Source: CAYXUW01 sp964468375
GTDB taxonomy: Bacteria; Planctomycetota; Phycisphaerae; Sedimentisphaerales; Anaerobacaceae
Reading direction: 5' to 3'
NCBI GenBank assembly: GCA_964468375.1
Contig: CAYXUW010000006.1
Location: forward strand, 1-29,806
Length of the DNA stretch: 29,806 bases
Below are positions 16,749 to 23,383 of this stretch, in pieces. Position numbers and translations under genes: made by a program. Every line of letters starts with the position of its first letter. Positions within the stretch are counted from its first letter, which is position 1. The notes beneath the pieces are model-generated. The model had not been told where the DNA came from, did no database searches, and saw only the letters and a list, made by a program, of their open reading frames with translations.

Positions 16749-16995
16749 GATGTAAGTATGAATTGCCGTTCTGCTAAGAGCAAAACCTTCCCGCTAAGAC
16801 GAAAGCTCTTATGCAAAGAGGAGAACTAATTTGTAAATTCACAAAACGATTCTTATCAAACGAGAAAGACAATGTAAGCTTGCAAATTTTCTCCGCTAAA
16901 GCGGAATCGAAGATGTAAGTTTACAAATCGATTCTGCAAAGAGGAAATTTACCCTGCAAACTCACAAATCTTTGATGCAAATTCACAAATCGCTG
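16749..16995. repeat. Twelve-unit degenerate array with 20/21-bp period
   Basis: The word TGYAAR, or its variant YGCTAAR, recurs at 16751, 16772, 16792, 16812, 16832, 16873, 16894, 16914, 16935, 16955 and 16976. One weak unit near 16853 fills the gap. The spacings are all 20 or 21, two turns of B-DNA. Read on the minus strand, most units end in a TTTGCA, TTACAT or TTAGCGG-like word, and several begin with GATTTGT. Many units are near-palindromes (TGTAAGTTTACA). The spacing is not a multiple of three, so this is not a coding repeat, and there are no spacers as in CRISPR. Confidence 0.7.
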
Positions 16996-17038
16996 TTTTT
17001 GGGGTGAAAAGAGCATTCTACTCTAATCGAGGGCAAAA

Positions 17039-17053
17039 CTGTCATATTGACAG
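17039..17053. promoter_or_regulatory. Inverted repeat upstream of the sigma54 promoter
   Basis: CTGTCA and TGACAG flank a TAT spacer, about 100 bp upstream of the -24 element. This is the right distance and shape for a site of an enhancer-binding protein. A second dyad, AGGATTT and AAATCCT, lies at 17060-17089. Confidence 0.4.
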
Positions 17054-17150
17054 GAGAAAAGGATTTGGCAGGTTGTGGGAGGAAATCCTGTTAGACGTAA
17101 CTGTATTTCAGGTAAGCGGTTGCGCAAATGGGGGCGGATGATGGGGTATT

Positions 17151-17166
17151 TGGCACGATATTTGCA
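17151..17166 (+). promoter_or_regulatory. Sigma54 (RpoN) -24/-12 promoter
   Basis: TGGCACGATATTTGCA matches the consensus TGGCACG-N4-TTGCW at every fixed position. The GG and GC are 10 bp apart as required. The start is expected near 17177, which gives a leader of about 150 nt before the ATG at 17329. It implies control by an AAA+ enhancer-binding protein, none of which is encoded in the window. Confidence 0.75.
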
Positions 17167-17182
17167 CATATAGGCCAGTAAG

Positions 17183-17207
17183 GACGTCCATCAGACGATG
17201 GATCGTC
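17183..17207 (+). other. Leader hairpin just after the sigma54 start site
   Basis: GACG plus TCCATC pairs with GATGGA plus CGTC around an AGAC loop, with a single bulged T. It would sit at the extreme 5' end of the sigma54 transcript and could protect it or mark a small RNA. Confidence 0.4.
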
Positions 17208-17328
17208 GGGGTGGGCTTGAGTATATATTATTGGCTCAAACTCATATATGCCGCCTTCCATGTCAGATTGATTTCCAAAGAAGTAATTTTAGGAAGAATT
17301 GTTAATATTTATAGAAAGGAAATTGATT

Positions 17329-17541
17329 ATGGCTGACAGAATGTCAATCGAAGGCCCTGTAAAGGTACAATCTATGGATGCATCTCCTGCCCGAGTTGCA
17401 CTCGAACTCATGAAATACCTAGGCGGCACAGATGCAACTGAGGAAGAAACAAAAAAGCGAGAATATTGGTTAAAATTATATCGGCAATGTTACAAGGCAG
17501 CAAACGGATATACCCTGAAATCAATATTAGAGGAAAACTAA
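17329..17541 (+). CDS. Small hypothetical protein (70 aa)
   Basis: I do not recognise this protein. Residues 1-20 are mixed (MADRMSIEGPVKV), and 21-70 look helical and charged, with SPARVALELMKYLGG and REYWLKLYRQCYKAANGYTL. No signal peptide or membrane segment is visible. The ATG at 17329 is well supported: AAGGA lies 8 nt upstream, while the in-frame TTG at 17299 has none. It is the first gene after the sigma54 promoter and precedes the GIY-YIG gene by 117 bp on the same strand, so the two may share a transcript. Confidence 0.7.
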   Translation: MADRMSIEGPVKVQSMDASPARVALELMKYLGGTDATEEETKKREYWLKLYRQCYKAANGYTLKSILEEN

Positions 17542-17658
17542 ATATGTCCATTTCAAGGTTTGTGCAACCAAGGTGACAATAAGCGCACCTGGAAATAATC
17601 CTTGTTCGCCGAGAGATAGAGAACATTAATTATTATTTTTTGACAAAGGAGTACAAAA

Positions 17659-18081
17659 ATGGCGGAGAAAACAATTAGCATTAAATTCAGAGGATATTGG
17701 CGGGATAAAAACAAGGGGGGAATACCAGAAGAATCGGGTGTTTACTGTGTTTATGAATGCACACACAATGTATCAGAAAAAAATATTAGTATTCATAAAC
17801 TGATTTATGTGGGTGAAGCCGATGATGTAAATGACCGCATAGCGAATCATGAAAAATACGAAGATTGGCTCAAACATGTTCGACGAGGGAATGAACTTTG
17901 TTTTTCATTCGGTGGTGTAGGTTCAACAGACCGCGACAGAGCCGAAGCTGCAATTATCTTCCACCACAAACCATCTGAAAATGTAGAGTACAAGAATTCC
18001 TTTCCTTTCGATAAAACTACTATGTCTCTTTCTGGCAGGACTGCTTTATTAGATACTTATTTCACAGTATACAGAACGTAA
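17659..18081 (+). CDS. GIY-YIG domain protein
   Basis: A 140-residue stand-alone GIY-YIG-like domain. The signature strands are GVY at 27-29 and LIYVG at 48-52. The catalytic Arg is probably R60 (DVNDRIANHE), and the metal-binding Glu is E96 in RDRAEAAII, followed by HHKPSEN. These are the normal relative positions for GIY-YIG nucleases, so activity is plausible. No DNA-binding extension is present, unlike in homing endonucleases. The ATG follows GGAG (17648-17651). It may be cotranscribed with the upstream 70-residue gene and converges on the HEPN gene. Stand-alone members with unknown roles are common. Confidence 0.75.
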   Translation: MAEKTISIKFRGYWRDKNKGGIPEESGVYCVYECTHNVSEKNISIHKLIYVGEADDVNDRIANHEKYEDWLKHVRRGNELCFSFGGVGSTDRDRAEAAIIFHHKPSENVEYKNSFPFDKTTMSLSGRTALLDTYFTVYRT

Positions 18082-18256
18082 GCTGTAGATAAACATACAA
18101 TGGCACAGTTAGCGAAAATTCTTGGCTGTTTTGTCTGCAAAGGCATTTTTCAGATGATTTTAATGGCTTATGGAGAATGATTTGTTTATTGGGGTGGATT
18201 GGGGGAAAGGCAAGGAGAGTTATTGGCAAATTAATTTTTGGAAGGAGACTTAATAA

Positions 18257-18955
18257 TTACAAGAGAGAATTCCTGCATACAGCCCTTGTTAATTTCCCGT
18301 CAACTTCTTCAAGAAATATCTTCGCGATTCTGAACAATTCATTTGTGAAGGATATCATTTCATCTCGCCTTCTTGGATGACGGCTTCTGTTGGGTTGTGT
18401 AAAATCAATATCCATTTCATGAGATATTTGATTGCGAACCTGGAAAATGTTTTTAAGTTTTTCCACATCTTCAGTTAACGTCGTTGAAGCAATATTAAAA
18501 TATGCACCCACTCGAAAAAGTTCCTCGGCTGATTGTAGACTATTAGCAGTTAATTCCTCTACCAACTCTTGTATAAGAGTATCGCGTGGTGAGTCAGCCA
18601 ATATCGCTTTTACAAGTAGCTTAACATCTAAATTTTGGTCTCTGTAAATATTTTTTTCTATTCTCTCCACAAATAGCTTCATAGCTCCATCATCTGTCTT
18701 GATTATATTCCGCAAAGCATCACGAACCAATTGTTTGACCATGGAATCTAAACCTGATGAAGCAAAGACCAGCATTGCTCGAAGTAAATCCTGTTCTATA
18801 TCAGTCGGAGCTCCTCTTCGGCCTGTTCTTGAAGTCCTAAATTGTTCAAGGAAGGATTTAGCAGCTTTGCGAGAATTGCGCAATATTATGTATGCGTTTT
18901 GAGCCATTTCGCTATTGGGCCGGTTAGGATTATATATTATCGAAGCGCTAGGCAT
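18257..18955 (-). CDS. HEPN-type protein with Rx4H motif
   Basis: A 232-residue helical protein. Residues 52-85 (IEQDLLRAMLVFASSGLDSMVKQL) and 165-215 have the two-helix organisation of RiboL-PSP-HEPN-like proteins. R174-N-Q-I-S-H179 is the Rx4-6H motif that in active HEPN proteins is the RNase centre. HEPN RNases occur in toxin-antitoxin and antiviral systems. I start at the ATG at 18955, with AAGGAG nine nucleotides upstream, rather than at the TTG at 18979. It is 20 bp after the beta-flower-like gene and likely in one operon. No nucleotidyltransferase (MNT) antitoxin is adjacent. Confidence 0.7.
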   Translation of the reverse strand: MPSASIIYNPNRPNSEMAQNAYIILRNSRKAAKSFLEQFRTSRTGRRGAPTDIEQDLLRAMLVFASSGLDSMVKQLVRDALRNIIKTDDGAMKLFVERIEKNIYRDQNLDVKLLVKAILADSPRDTLIQELVEELTANSLQSAEELFRVGAYFNIASTTLTEDVEKLKNIFQVRNQISHEMDIDFTQPNRSRHPRRRDEMISFTNELFRIAKIFLEEVDGKLTRAVCRNSLL

Positions 18956-18975
18956 TGATATAATCTCCTTATACC

Positions 18976-19281
18976 TCAAATCTTGACATCTTCTGCGCCC
19001 AATGGCAGAGGTGAATAGCCAGCATATCCAGGGTAGCCAGGATAGCCGGGATAACCAGGATAACCAGGGTAGCCGGGATAACCACGATAAGAATGATAAT
19101 AAAATTTATAAAAACGATTCTTATCCGTTACAGTGCCTAAATATTCACCATCTGTATCAACAGCATCGTTATCCCGCCATGGAAACCATCCAATCCAATC
19201 TCCTTCTGTATTAAATAAAAATTTACCTTTACGGAAGGCTATCCAATCCCCACTTGAATTAAATAAATACTGCACAGCCAT
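18976..19281 (-). CDS. Beta-flower-like protein with Gly-Tyr-Pro repeat tail
   Basis: This 101-residue protein has a first half (1-52) built of short repeats: YLFNSSGDWIAFRKGK, FLFNTEGDWIGWF and VDTDGEYLGTV. Each is a beta-hairpin of the kind seen in 4-fold beta-flower proteins. Residues 67-89 are seven tandem GYP/GYA units encoded by 9-bp repeats at 19015-19083. The final residues are unrelated. There is no signal peptide. The role is unknown; beta-flower domains are often found with other modules and toxins. It leads the HEPN gene in the same operon. The leader looks very short (see promoter). Confidence 0.65.
   Translation of the reverse strand: MAVQYLFNSSGDWIAFRKGKFLFNTEGDWIGWFPWRDNDAVDTDGEYLGTVTDKNRFYKFYYHSYRGYPGYPGYPGYPGYPGYPGYAGYSPLPLGAEDVKI
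19015..19083. repeat. 9-bp coding minisatellite
   Basis: Tandem 9-bp units (plus-strand pattern CC-R-GG-R-TA-R, with silent variation) encode the GYP tail of the beta-flower-like protein. Loss or gain of units keeps the frame, so length variation would change only the tail. Confidence 0.8.
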
Positions 19282-19290
19282 TATTTCTTG

Positions 19291-19318
19291 AATATACCCT
19301 TAGAAACTTCATTTGCAA
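19291..19318 (-). promoter_or_regulatory. Candidate promoter of the beta-flower/HEPN pair
   Basis: On the minus strand -35 TTGCAA (19313-19318) and -10 TATATT (19291-19296) are 16 bp apart. The -10 ends 9 nt before the ATG at 19281, so the leader would be about 3 nt. No ribosome site is visible, which fits near-leaderless translation. Confidence 0.45.
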
Positions 19319-19469
19319 TAATTTATAGCTCCTCAAATTCTATCCATTTTTAGCAAAGATTACAAGACTTGCATGGCGGTCATTTCAATTCCAAATTTCA
19401 ATTAAAATCAAGATTCTTTCAATACATTTATAAAATAAGTACTTCCGCCAAATGAAACCCTTGAGTTGT

Positions 19470-20153
19470 TTATAATTTGGTTCTCCTGCTTGTATCCCTA
19501 TACTGACACCATTCACATGTTGGAGAACCGCCAGGAGGCTCGGATAATTCCAGAACAGTAAGAACCTCTGAAAGAAATTCCATAAATTTATCATCCTCAC
19601 GCGGGATTTCGATCCACGATAAGCTGCCTTCCAGTACTGCCTCATCACTTTTAGCTTGAGAGTATGAATTAGGGTCATAAATAAGGAGTCCAAGCTTAGT
19701 AATCGGCGATAACGAGAATTTCCCCGGGGCTGGATTCTCGAGTGCTTGGGCGTAAGCATGCAATTGTCTGCCATATAAAGGGACATGCTCTGCTTTGCGC
19801 TCAGAAGTTTTGAAATCGATAATTCCATACGTTCCATCGTCAAAACGCACAACCGTATCAAATTTACCTCTTATAAAGCATGTGGATGATTTATTAGGTA
19901 CGCTGAGTGGTTTCGATTGAACCCATTTTTCTCCATGCTCGATGACACCTCGGGGCATGCCGGATATAATGTTTTCCGTTCTTTTGCCCGAATAGAATGA
20001 CTTCATCTGAGAATCAATAATGGTAAAGATTTTCGGCATAATCGGGCGAGGTCGCTGAAAACCGCTTACAACCTTAAGATAAAAACACCTTTTACATTCC
20101 TCCCAAAGAAAAGCAAAATCCGAAGGACTTAGTTTCCAATTATTAGCATTCAT
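19470..20153 (-). CDS. PD-(D/E)XK nuclease, Cas4/RecB-like with Cys cluster
   Basis: A 227-residue stand-alone nuclease. The N-terminal LSPSDFAFLWEECKRC (C20, C23) and C-terminal CEWCQYR (C213, C216) would hold a [4Fe-4S] cluster, as in Cas4 and AddB. The active site reads GKFD (D99), IIDFKTS (D113, K115) and the QxxxY of RQLHAYAQAL (Q130, Y134). All expected catalytic residues are present. No cas1, cas2 or CRISPR repeat is in the window, so it is better seen as a solo DNA-end-processing or defence nuclease. The ATG at 20153 has AAGGA 11-12 nt upstream. Confidence 0.82.
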   Translation of the reverse strand: MNANNWKLSPSDFAFLWEECKRCFYLKVVSGFQRPRPIMPKIFTIIDSQMKSFYSGKRTENIISGMPRGVIEHGEKWVQSKPLSVPNKSSTCFIRGKFDTVVRFDDGTYGIIDFKTSERKAEHVPLYGRQLHAYAQALENPAPGKFSLSPITKLGLLIYDPNSYSQAKSDEAVLEGSLSWIEIPREDDKFMEFLSEVLTVLELSEPPGGSPTCEWCQYRDTSRRTKL

Positions 20154-20564
20154 TGCTTACACCATCCTTAATCTTCTATCTATTTAAAATAAAATATTTT
20201 AACAAAAATCACCATTAATAAGCATATTTCCTCCCAGTTGCTTTTTCCATGTATGACACGATTTGCAATTATACCGCCTCCACCCCAAATTTCAACAAAA
20301 AAACCTGCAATCTCTAAGAATTGCTGTTGCATCCTCCGGTTCGGTCATCTTTCTAATTTACTTCGTCGCTTCGCTCCTGCGTAACACTAACGCTCCTCAC
20401 TCGCGTCCTCCGGAAACAACAGCAACTTGTGTAAAATTCTGAAATCTTAAATTTAGCTTGTTCTGCCGGAAGCCCGCGAGTCGGAAACGAACAGTAGTTC
20501 GCCGAAGGCAAACTGTAGAAAGATTATCCGAGCAGGAGGCAGCACAAGGAAGTTATTTTAAAGG
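20154..20564. other. 411-bp intergenic region with an inverted-repeat element
   Basis: No gene is visible. TTGCTGTTG at 20321-20329 and its exact complement at 20417-20425 bound a 105-bp segment that also carries CCTCCGG near both ends and GC-rich words such as CGCTTCGCTCC. Farther on, 20490-20515 folds into a broken hairpin with GTT/AAC and GCC/GGC arms. It could be a decayed mobile element or a structured transcript. Confidence 0.4.
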
Positions 20565-21071
20565 CTACTCTCTTTTATAATCGAAAACCCAATAAATATC
20601 CGTGGTCCAGCCAGATTTTCTCTTCGTATCAACAAGATTACCAGTCTCAATATCCCATATGCCTACCCATGTATATTCACCCTCATGCCCATAATGATAA
20701 GCTGCGGCGATTTTTTTTGAGTCTGGACTAAAAAGTCCAGCTTTCACATCATTTTTTGTTTCATACTGGGCATGTGTAGTCATAACTATACGTTCGGTCC
20801 CAATTTCTTTTATTTGGTAATGTTCACCACTTTCTCCTAGCGCAATAGAAATTGCTTTGTATTTACCATCTGGTGAACGTGGCCAAGCTGGATATCTTTC
20901 TGGTTTAGTCTCACTAGGTGCCATTTGTCCCTGGCTGCGTCTAAGTTCATCGACAATACCTTCCAGCTTTGAAATCCTGCCTTGTAGGAGGAAAAAAGTT
21001 CCTGCAATACCAGCAATAGTCCCAACAATAAATGCTAATATTTGTTTCGAATCTATTTTTTTATCTTCCAT
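20565..21071 (-). CDS. Membrane-anchored beta-propeller-like protein
   Basis: A 168-residue protein with one N-terminal membrane helix (about 11-31, ILAFIVGTIAGIAGTFFLL) and a short coiled coil (about 33-47). The C-terminal part resembles two propeller blades of the WD40/TolB type: WPRSPDGKYKAISIAL, then GLFSPDSKKIAAAYHYG and WVGIWDIETGNLVDT. Two blades cannot close a propeller, so it is either a fragment or an oligomerising form. I start at the ATG at 21071, with GGGAG five nucleotides upstream; the ATG at 21086 is less well placed. Function unknown. Confidence 0.7.
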   Translation of the reverse strand: MEDKKIDSKQILAFIVGTIAGIAGTFFLLQGRISKLEGIVDELRRSQGQMAPSETKPERYPAWPRSPDGKYKAISIALGESGEHYQIKEIGTERIVMTTHAQYETKNDVKAGLFSPDSKKIAAAYHYGHEGEYTWVGIWDIETGNLVDTKRKSGWTTDIYWVFDYKRE

Positions 21072-21310
21072 TTTTTCTCCCTTCATATCCCTTTAAACTA
21101 AACTATTAACTCTATCGCATTAAGTTACTTTTAAGAAAGCAAACCAAACGCGTTCTGACGAGGCGGAGCAATATAACGCTTTTTATCGGGGACTTAGTAT
21201 AGCGTGGAGGAAATAGAATGTCAACGGCAAAAGATATACTCTCTCGCCCTCAGCTATGTAAGGATTGCAATCCTAAGCGGGCTGGCGATGCACCCCAAAC
21301 GTGCCGACAG

Positions 21311-21688
21311 CTAAACCTCTTTCAGCCAGGCGAGCGCCGCGTCCTCATCGGTAAAAAGCTCGAAATGCATCCATGACTTAGCTAACACGTCTTTTAAGAA
21401 GCCGAATTTATCAATTCCCGGCGCGGCTGGGTCCAGCAAAATCGCTGTCTTGCCCTCAAAATCAGCCCCAATTTCTCTGAACGCGTCGGGTACTTCATCG
21501 ATGTCCGGCACAGACAACGCCATCTCCACACCCCGATGGTCAACGAGGTATTTGCGCGATTGGTGTTCGCGCGCCATCGCATTCGCCTCGATGCAAATCT
21601 GCTTTGTGCCCTCGAAACCTACCGGGCCTAACATTTTCACGAGCACAATATCCTCTTCTTCCAAATAATCAATCTTCCAATTCGCCAC
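21311..21688 (-). CDS. SpoIIAA-like (STAS/SEC14-type) protein
   Basis: A 125-residue single-domain protein with the SpoIIAA-like fold pattern. It starts with beta strands (WKIDYLEEEDIVLVKMLG). YLVDHRGVEMALS follows in the middle, and the end has FEGKTAILLDP and ELFTDEDAALAWLKEV, which are typical of this family. The family is named by structure and is not a proven partner of SpoIIE phosphatases. A link to the GAF-SpoIIE protein 7 kb away is only a possibility. It stands alone, with 224 bp before the next minus-strand gene. Confidence 0.8.
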   Translation of the reverse strand: MANWKIDYLEEEDIVLVKMLGPVGFEGTKQICIEANAMAREHQSRKYLVDHRGVEMALSVPDIDEVPDAFREIGADFEGKTAILLDPAAPGIDKFGFLKDVLAKSWMHFELFTDEDAALAWLKEV

Positions 21689-21803
21689 TTACATCTCCAT
21701 AGCAAAGCTTTACAGGATTCTACAATTAGTAAATCGGCTATTTAAATAATTTTCTACATAATAAATTTAAGAAAAAGCTGGCAATCATTTCTAACCCAAA
21801 CAG

Positions 21804-21832
21804 TTGAAACTTGCCCCTTTAAAATCTACAAT
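21804..21832 (+). promoter_or_regulatory. Promoter of a probable leaderless DUF503 mRNA
   Basis: The -35 TTGAAA (21804-21809) and -10 TACAAT (21827-21832) are 17 bp apart. The expected start, about 7-8 nt after the -10, coincides with the ATG at 21840. No ribosome site exists between them. Confidence 0.6.
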
Positions 21833-21839
21833 ACATGAT

Positions 21840-22127
21840 ATGATAATCGGCGTATTGACAGCTCAACTGCATCTACAAGGAATAACTTCGCTGAAGCAAA
21901 AGCGAAGCATCATCAAGAGTCTGCTCGGTCGGCTCAAAAGCAAATTCAATATCTCAATCTCCGAAGTTGACCATCAGGACGAGAAAACATTCGCGGTTAT
22001 AGGGATTACGGTAGTTTCAAATGACACACGTTTTATAAACCAGCAGCTTGACAGCATCATAGAATTTATGTGCGGCGACGGCCGATTCTATCTTGGGAAA
22101 ATCGAGCGGGAAATATTCAGTCCGTAA
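21840..22127 (+). CDS. DUF503 (YlxP-like) protein
   Basis: A 95-residue protein of the DUF503 family, often encoded near infB and rbfA in other bacteria and thought to work with translation or RNA factors. The diagnostic N terminus MIIGVLTAQLHLQG is followed by SLKQKRSIIKSLLGRLKSKFN, both family hallmarks, and VDHQDEKTFAVIGITVVSND. The ATG at 21840 matches the family start. An upstream TTG at 21804 lies in the -35 box and is not a start. The gene converges on the membrane protein gene with a 10-bp gap. Confidence 0.9.
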   Translation: MIIGVLTAQLHLQGITSLKQKRSIIKSLLGRLKSKFNISISEVDHQDEKTFAVIGITVVSNDTRFINQQLDSIIEFMCGDGRFYLGKIEREIFSP

Positions 22128-22137
22128 CAGATAAGCC

Positions 22138-23145
22138 CTAAAAAATCCTGTCGACAACAAATCTCGCACCGAAGAATATATCGACAGCCATAGCCGAGCC
22201 GAGAACCGCCCACCGCAGCCAATGTATCCGTAATCTCGCACGCACTAAAAAGTAAAAAATAGTAACTGCGATTGTGCCGAGTATATACATCTTAGCGGTA
22301 TCAGCGAAAAGCTTTGCATATTCATCCCCTAATCCTACAAATATCTGAAAGTATTCAACCGCTAATAATAATGTCGCGGCCGAAAGCACCACCATAACAA
22401 CAGCTGTTGTAAAAACCCATTTCCTGTCGCCAAGACCGGCTGAGACAAGCCCTTGCGCTCCCGCACCTATAAGTATCGAACAGCAAAGCACAGGAATTGT
22501 CAGCCACATAATTGCGCTAATATCAAGAAACGAACCGCAAAAAGCCAATATAACACCAAAGCAGAAAACTATCATTATGCCGAATCGTCGAGCCACCAGG
22601 AGCATCGAAAAACCCATAACAAAAGCCGCTACCGGGATATGATAAAAGCCGATGGCGACAGTCCTGCTGCTCGCTATAACCAGCGGCGCTAAAAGACCAC
22701 CCAAATCAGCCAAATGCAATCTAATTTGCGTCGGAATCACAAACAAATGACGGTAAGCAGATACTTGAAAAAACAGCACTATCACCAAAAACGGCAAGGT
22801 TGAAAGCGGCACACGCAACCAACGCCACTTTGACCTGAGCCCAAATGCAGCCGGCAAAAATAACCATGGTATAATCGCCGCCAAGAAACCGGCCATCGGA
22901 TGAAACTTAGCCAACGACAGCATAAAAGGTCCAAAGCCGTAAACAGCCCCTGCAAAGAAAGAACCGCCAAATCCACCTACCCATCGCCGGCTCAGCAGGA
23001 AAGAACCCAAAGAGGCCAGGCAGACATTTACAACGACAAAATATTGCAGTCCGCTAAATTTTTTGAAATAGGGTTGATACAAATAGACAGCAAAACCGAC
23101 ATATATCACCACCGCAGCAATAAACTTGCTGATGTTTTTACTCAT
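22138..23145 (-). CDS. Hypothetical polytopic membrane protein
   Basis: A 335-residue protein with about nine or ten hydrophobic helices, starting at residues 8-25 (FIAAVVIYVGFAVYLY) and ending at 308-330. Short basic loops (SRRW, RSKWRW) suggest a normal positive-inside topology. I see no transporter or enzyme signature; the Tyr/Phe-rich first third recalls YfhO-type or glycosyltransferase-like membrane proteins, but not strongly. It follows the PurF-like remnant after 40 bp on the same strand and has no clear ribosome site, so it may have depended on translation of the now broken upstream gene. Confidence 0.8.
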   Translation of the reverse strand: MSKNISKFIAAVVIYVGFAVYLYQPYFKKFSGLQYFVVVNVCLASLGSFLLSRRWVGGFGGSFFAGAVYGFGPFMLSLAKFHPMAGFLAAIIPWLFLPAAFGLRSKWRWLRVPLSTLPFLVIVLFFQVSAYRHLFVIPTQIRLHLADLGGLLAPLVIASSRTVAIGFYHIPVAAFVMGFSMLLVARRFGIMIVFCFGVILAFCGSFLDISAIMWLTIPVLCCSILIGAGAQGLVSAGLGDRKWVFTTAVVMVVLSAATLLLAVEYFQIFVGLGDEYAKLFADTAKMYILGTIAVTIFYFLVRARLRIHWLRWAVLGSAMAVDIFFGARFVVDRIF

Positions 23146-23185
23146 CGGTTTGCTGTCATTAAAATACGACTTCTGTTTCTTCCGC

Positions 23186-23360
23186 CTATTTCATGGCTGG
23201 CGTTTTTATGTCCACTATATCCATCTTCGCCCTTGGAGACGCTGACTTAGGACATTCGCCCGTCCAGCAATATAAACAAAGCTTTTCTTTGGGCCGGCGT
23301 GTCGTACAAAAGAGTTTCTGTGCAATCCTTTTTCGAGACCACTCCGAAAACACCGCTCAT
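23186..23360 (-). pseudogene. Remnant of a second PurF-like amidotransferase gene
   Basis: A perfect ribosome site AAGGAG (complement of 23368-23373) precedes an ATG at 23360. It opens with MSGVFGVVSKKDC and about eight further residues, as in the PurF-like amidotransferase class that starts with MSG instead of MCG. The match then stops near 23298. About 80 bp later another frame reads PKEKLCLYCWTGECPK to a TAG at 23186, which resembles the C-terminal Cys pair of the same class. Roughly 400 internal codons are absent and the two ends are out of frame. It lies directly after purM in the purF-purM direction. An alternative is a 54-codon GTG-started basic protein in the second frame. Confidence 0.5.
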
Positions 23361-23383
23361 CCTTGATCTCCTTAGCCATTTTG

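Noticed and set aside
16749..16995. CRISPR array
   Set aside because: The units are 20-21 bp, degenerate and contiguous with no unique spacers, and no cas1 or cas2 is present; the nearby Cas4-like protein alone does not make a CRISPR locus.
17199..17306. 35-codon ORF in the sigma54 leader
   Set aside because: No ribosome site precedes it and its codons look random; the leader hairpin overlaps its start.
18177..18380. 67-codon plus-strand ORF before the HEPN gene
   Set aside because: It overlaps the 3' end of the HEPN gene antisense and resembles no family; its GGAAAGG-rich start is compositional.
20430..20560. tRNA or small RNA gene
   Set aside because: No cloverleaf with a T-loop GTTCRA word and acceptor pairing could be drawn; only one broken hairpin is present.
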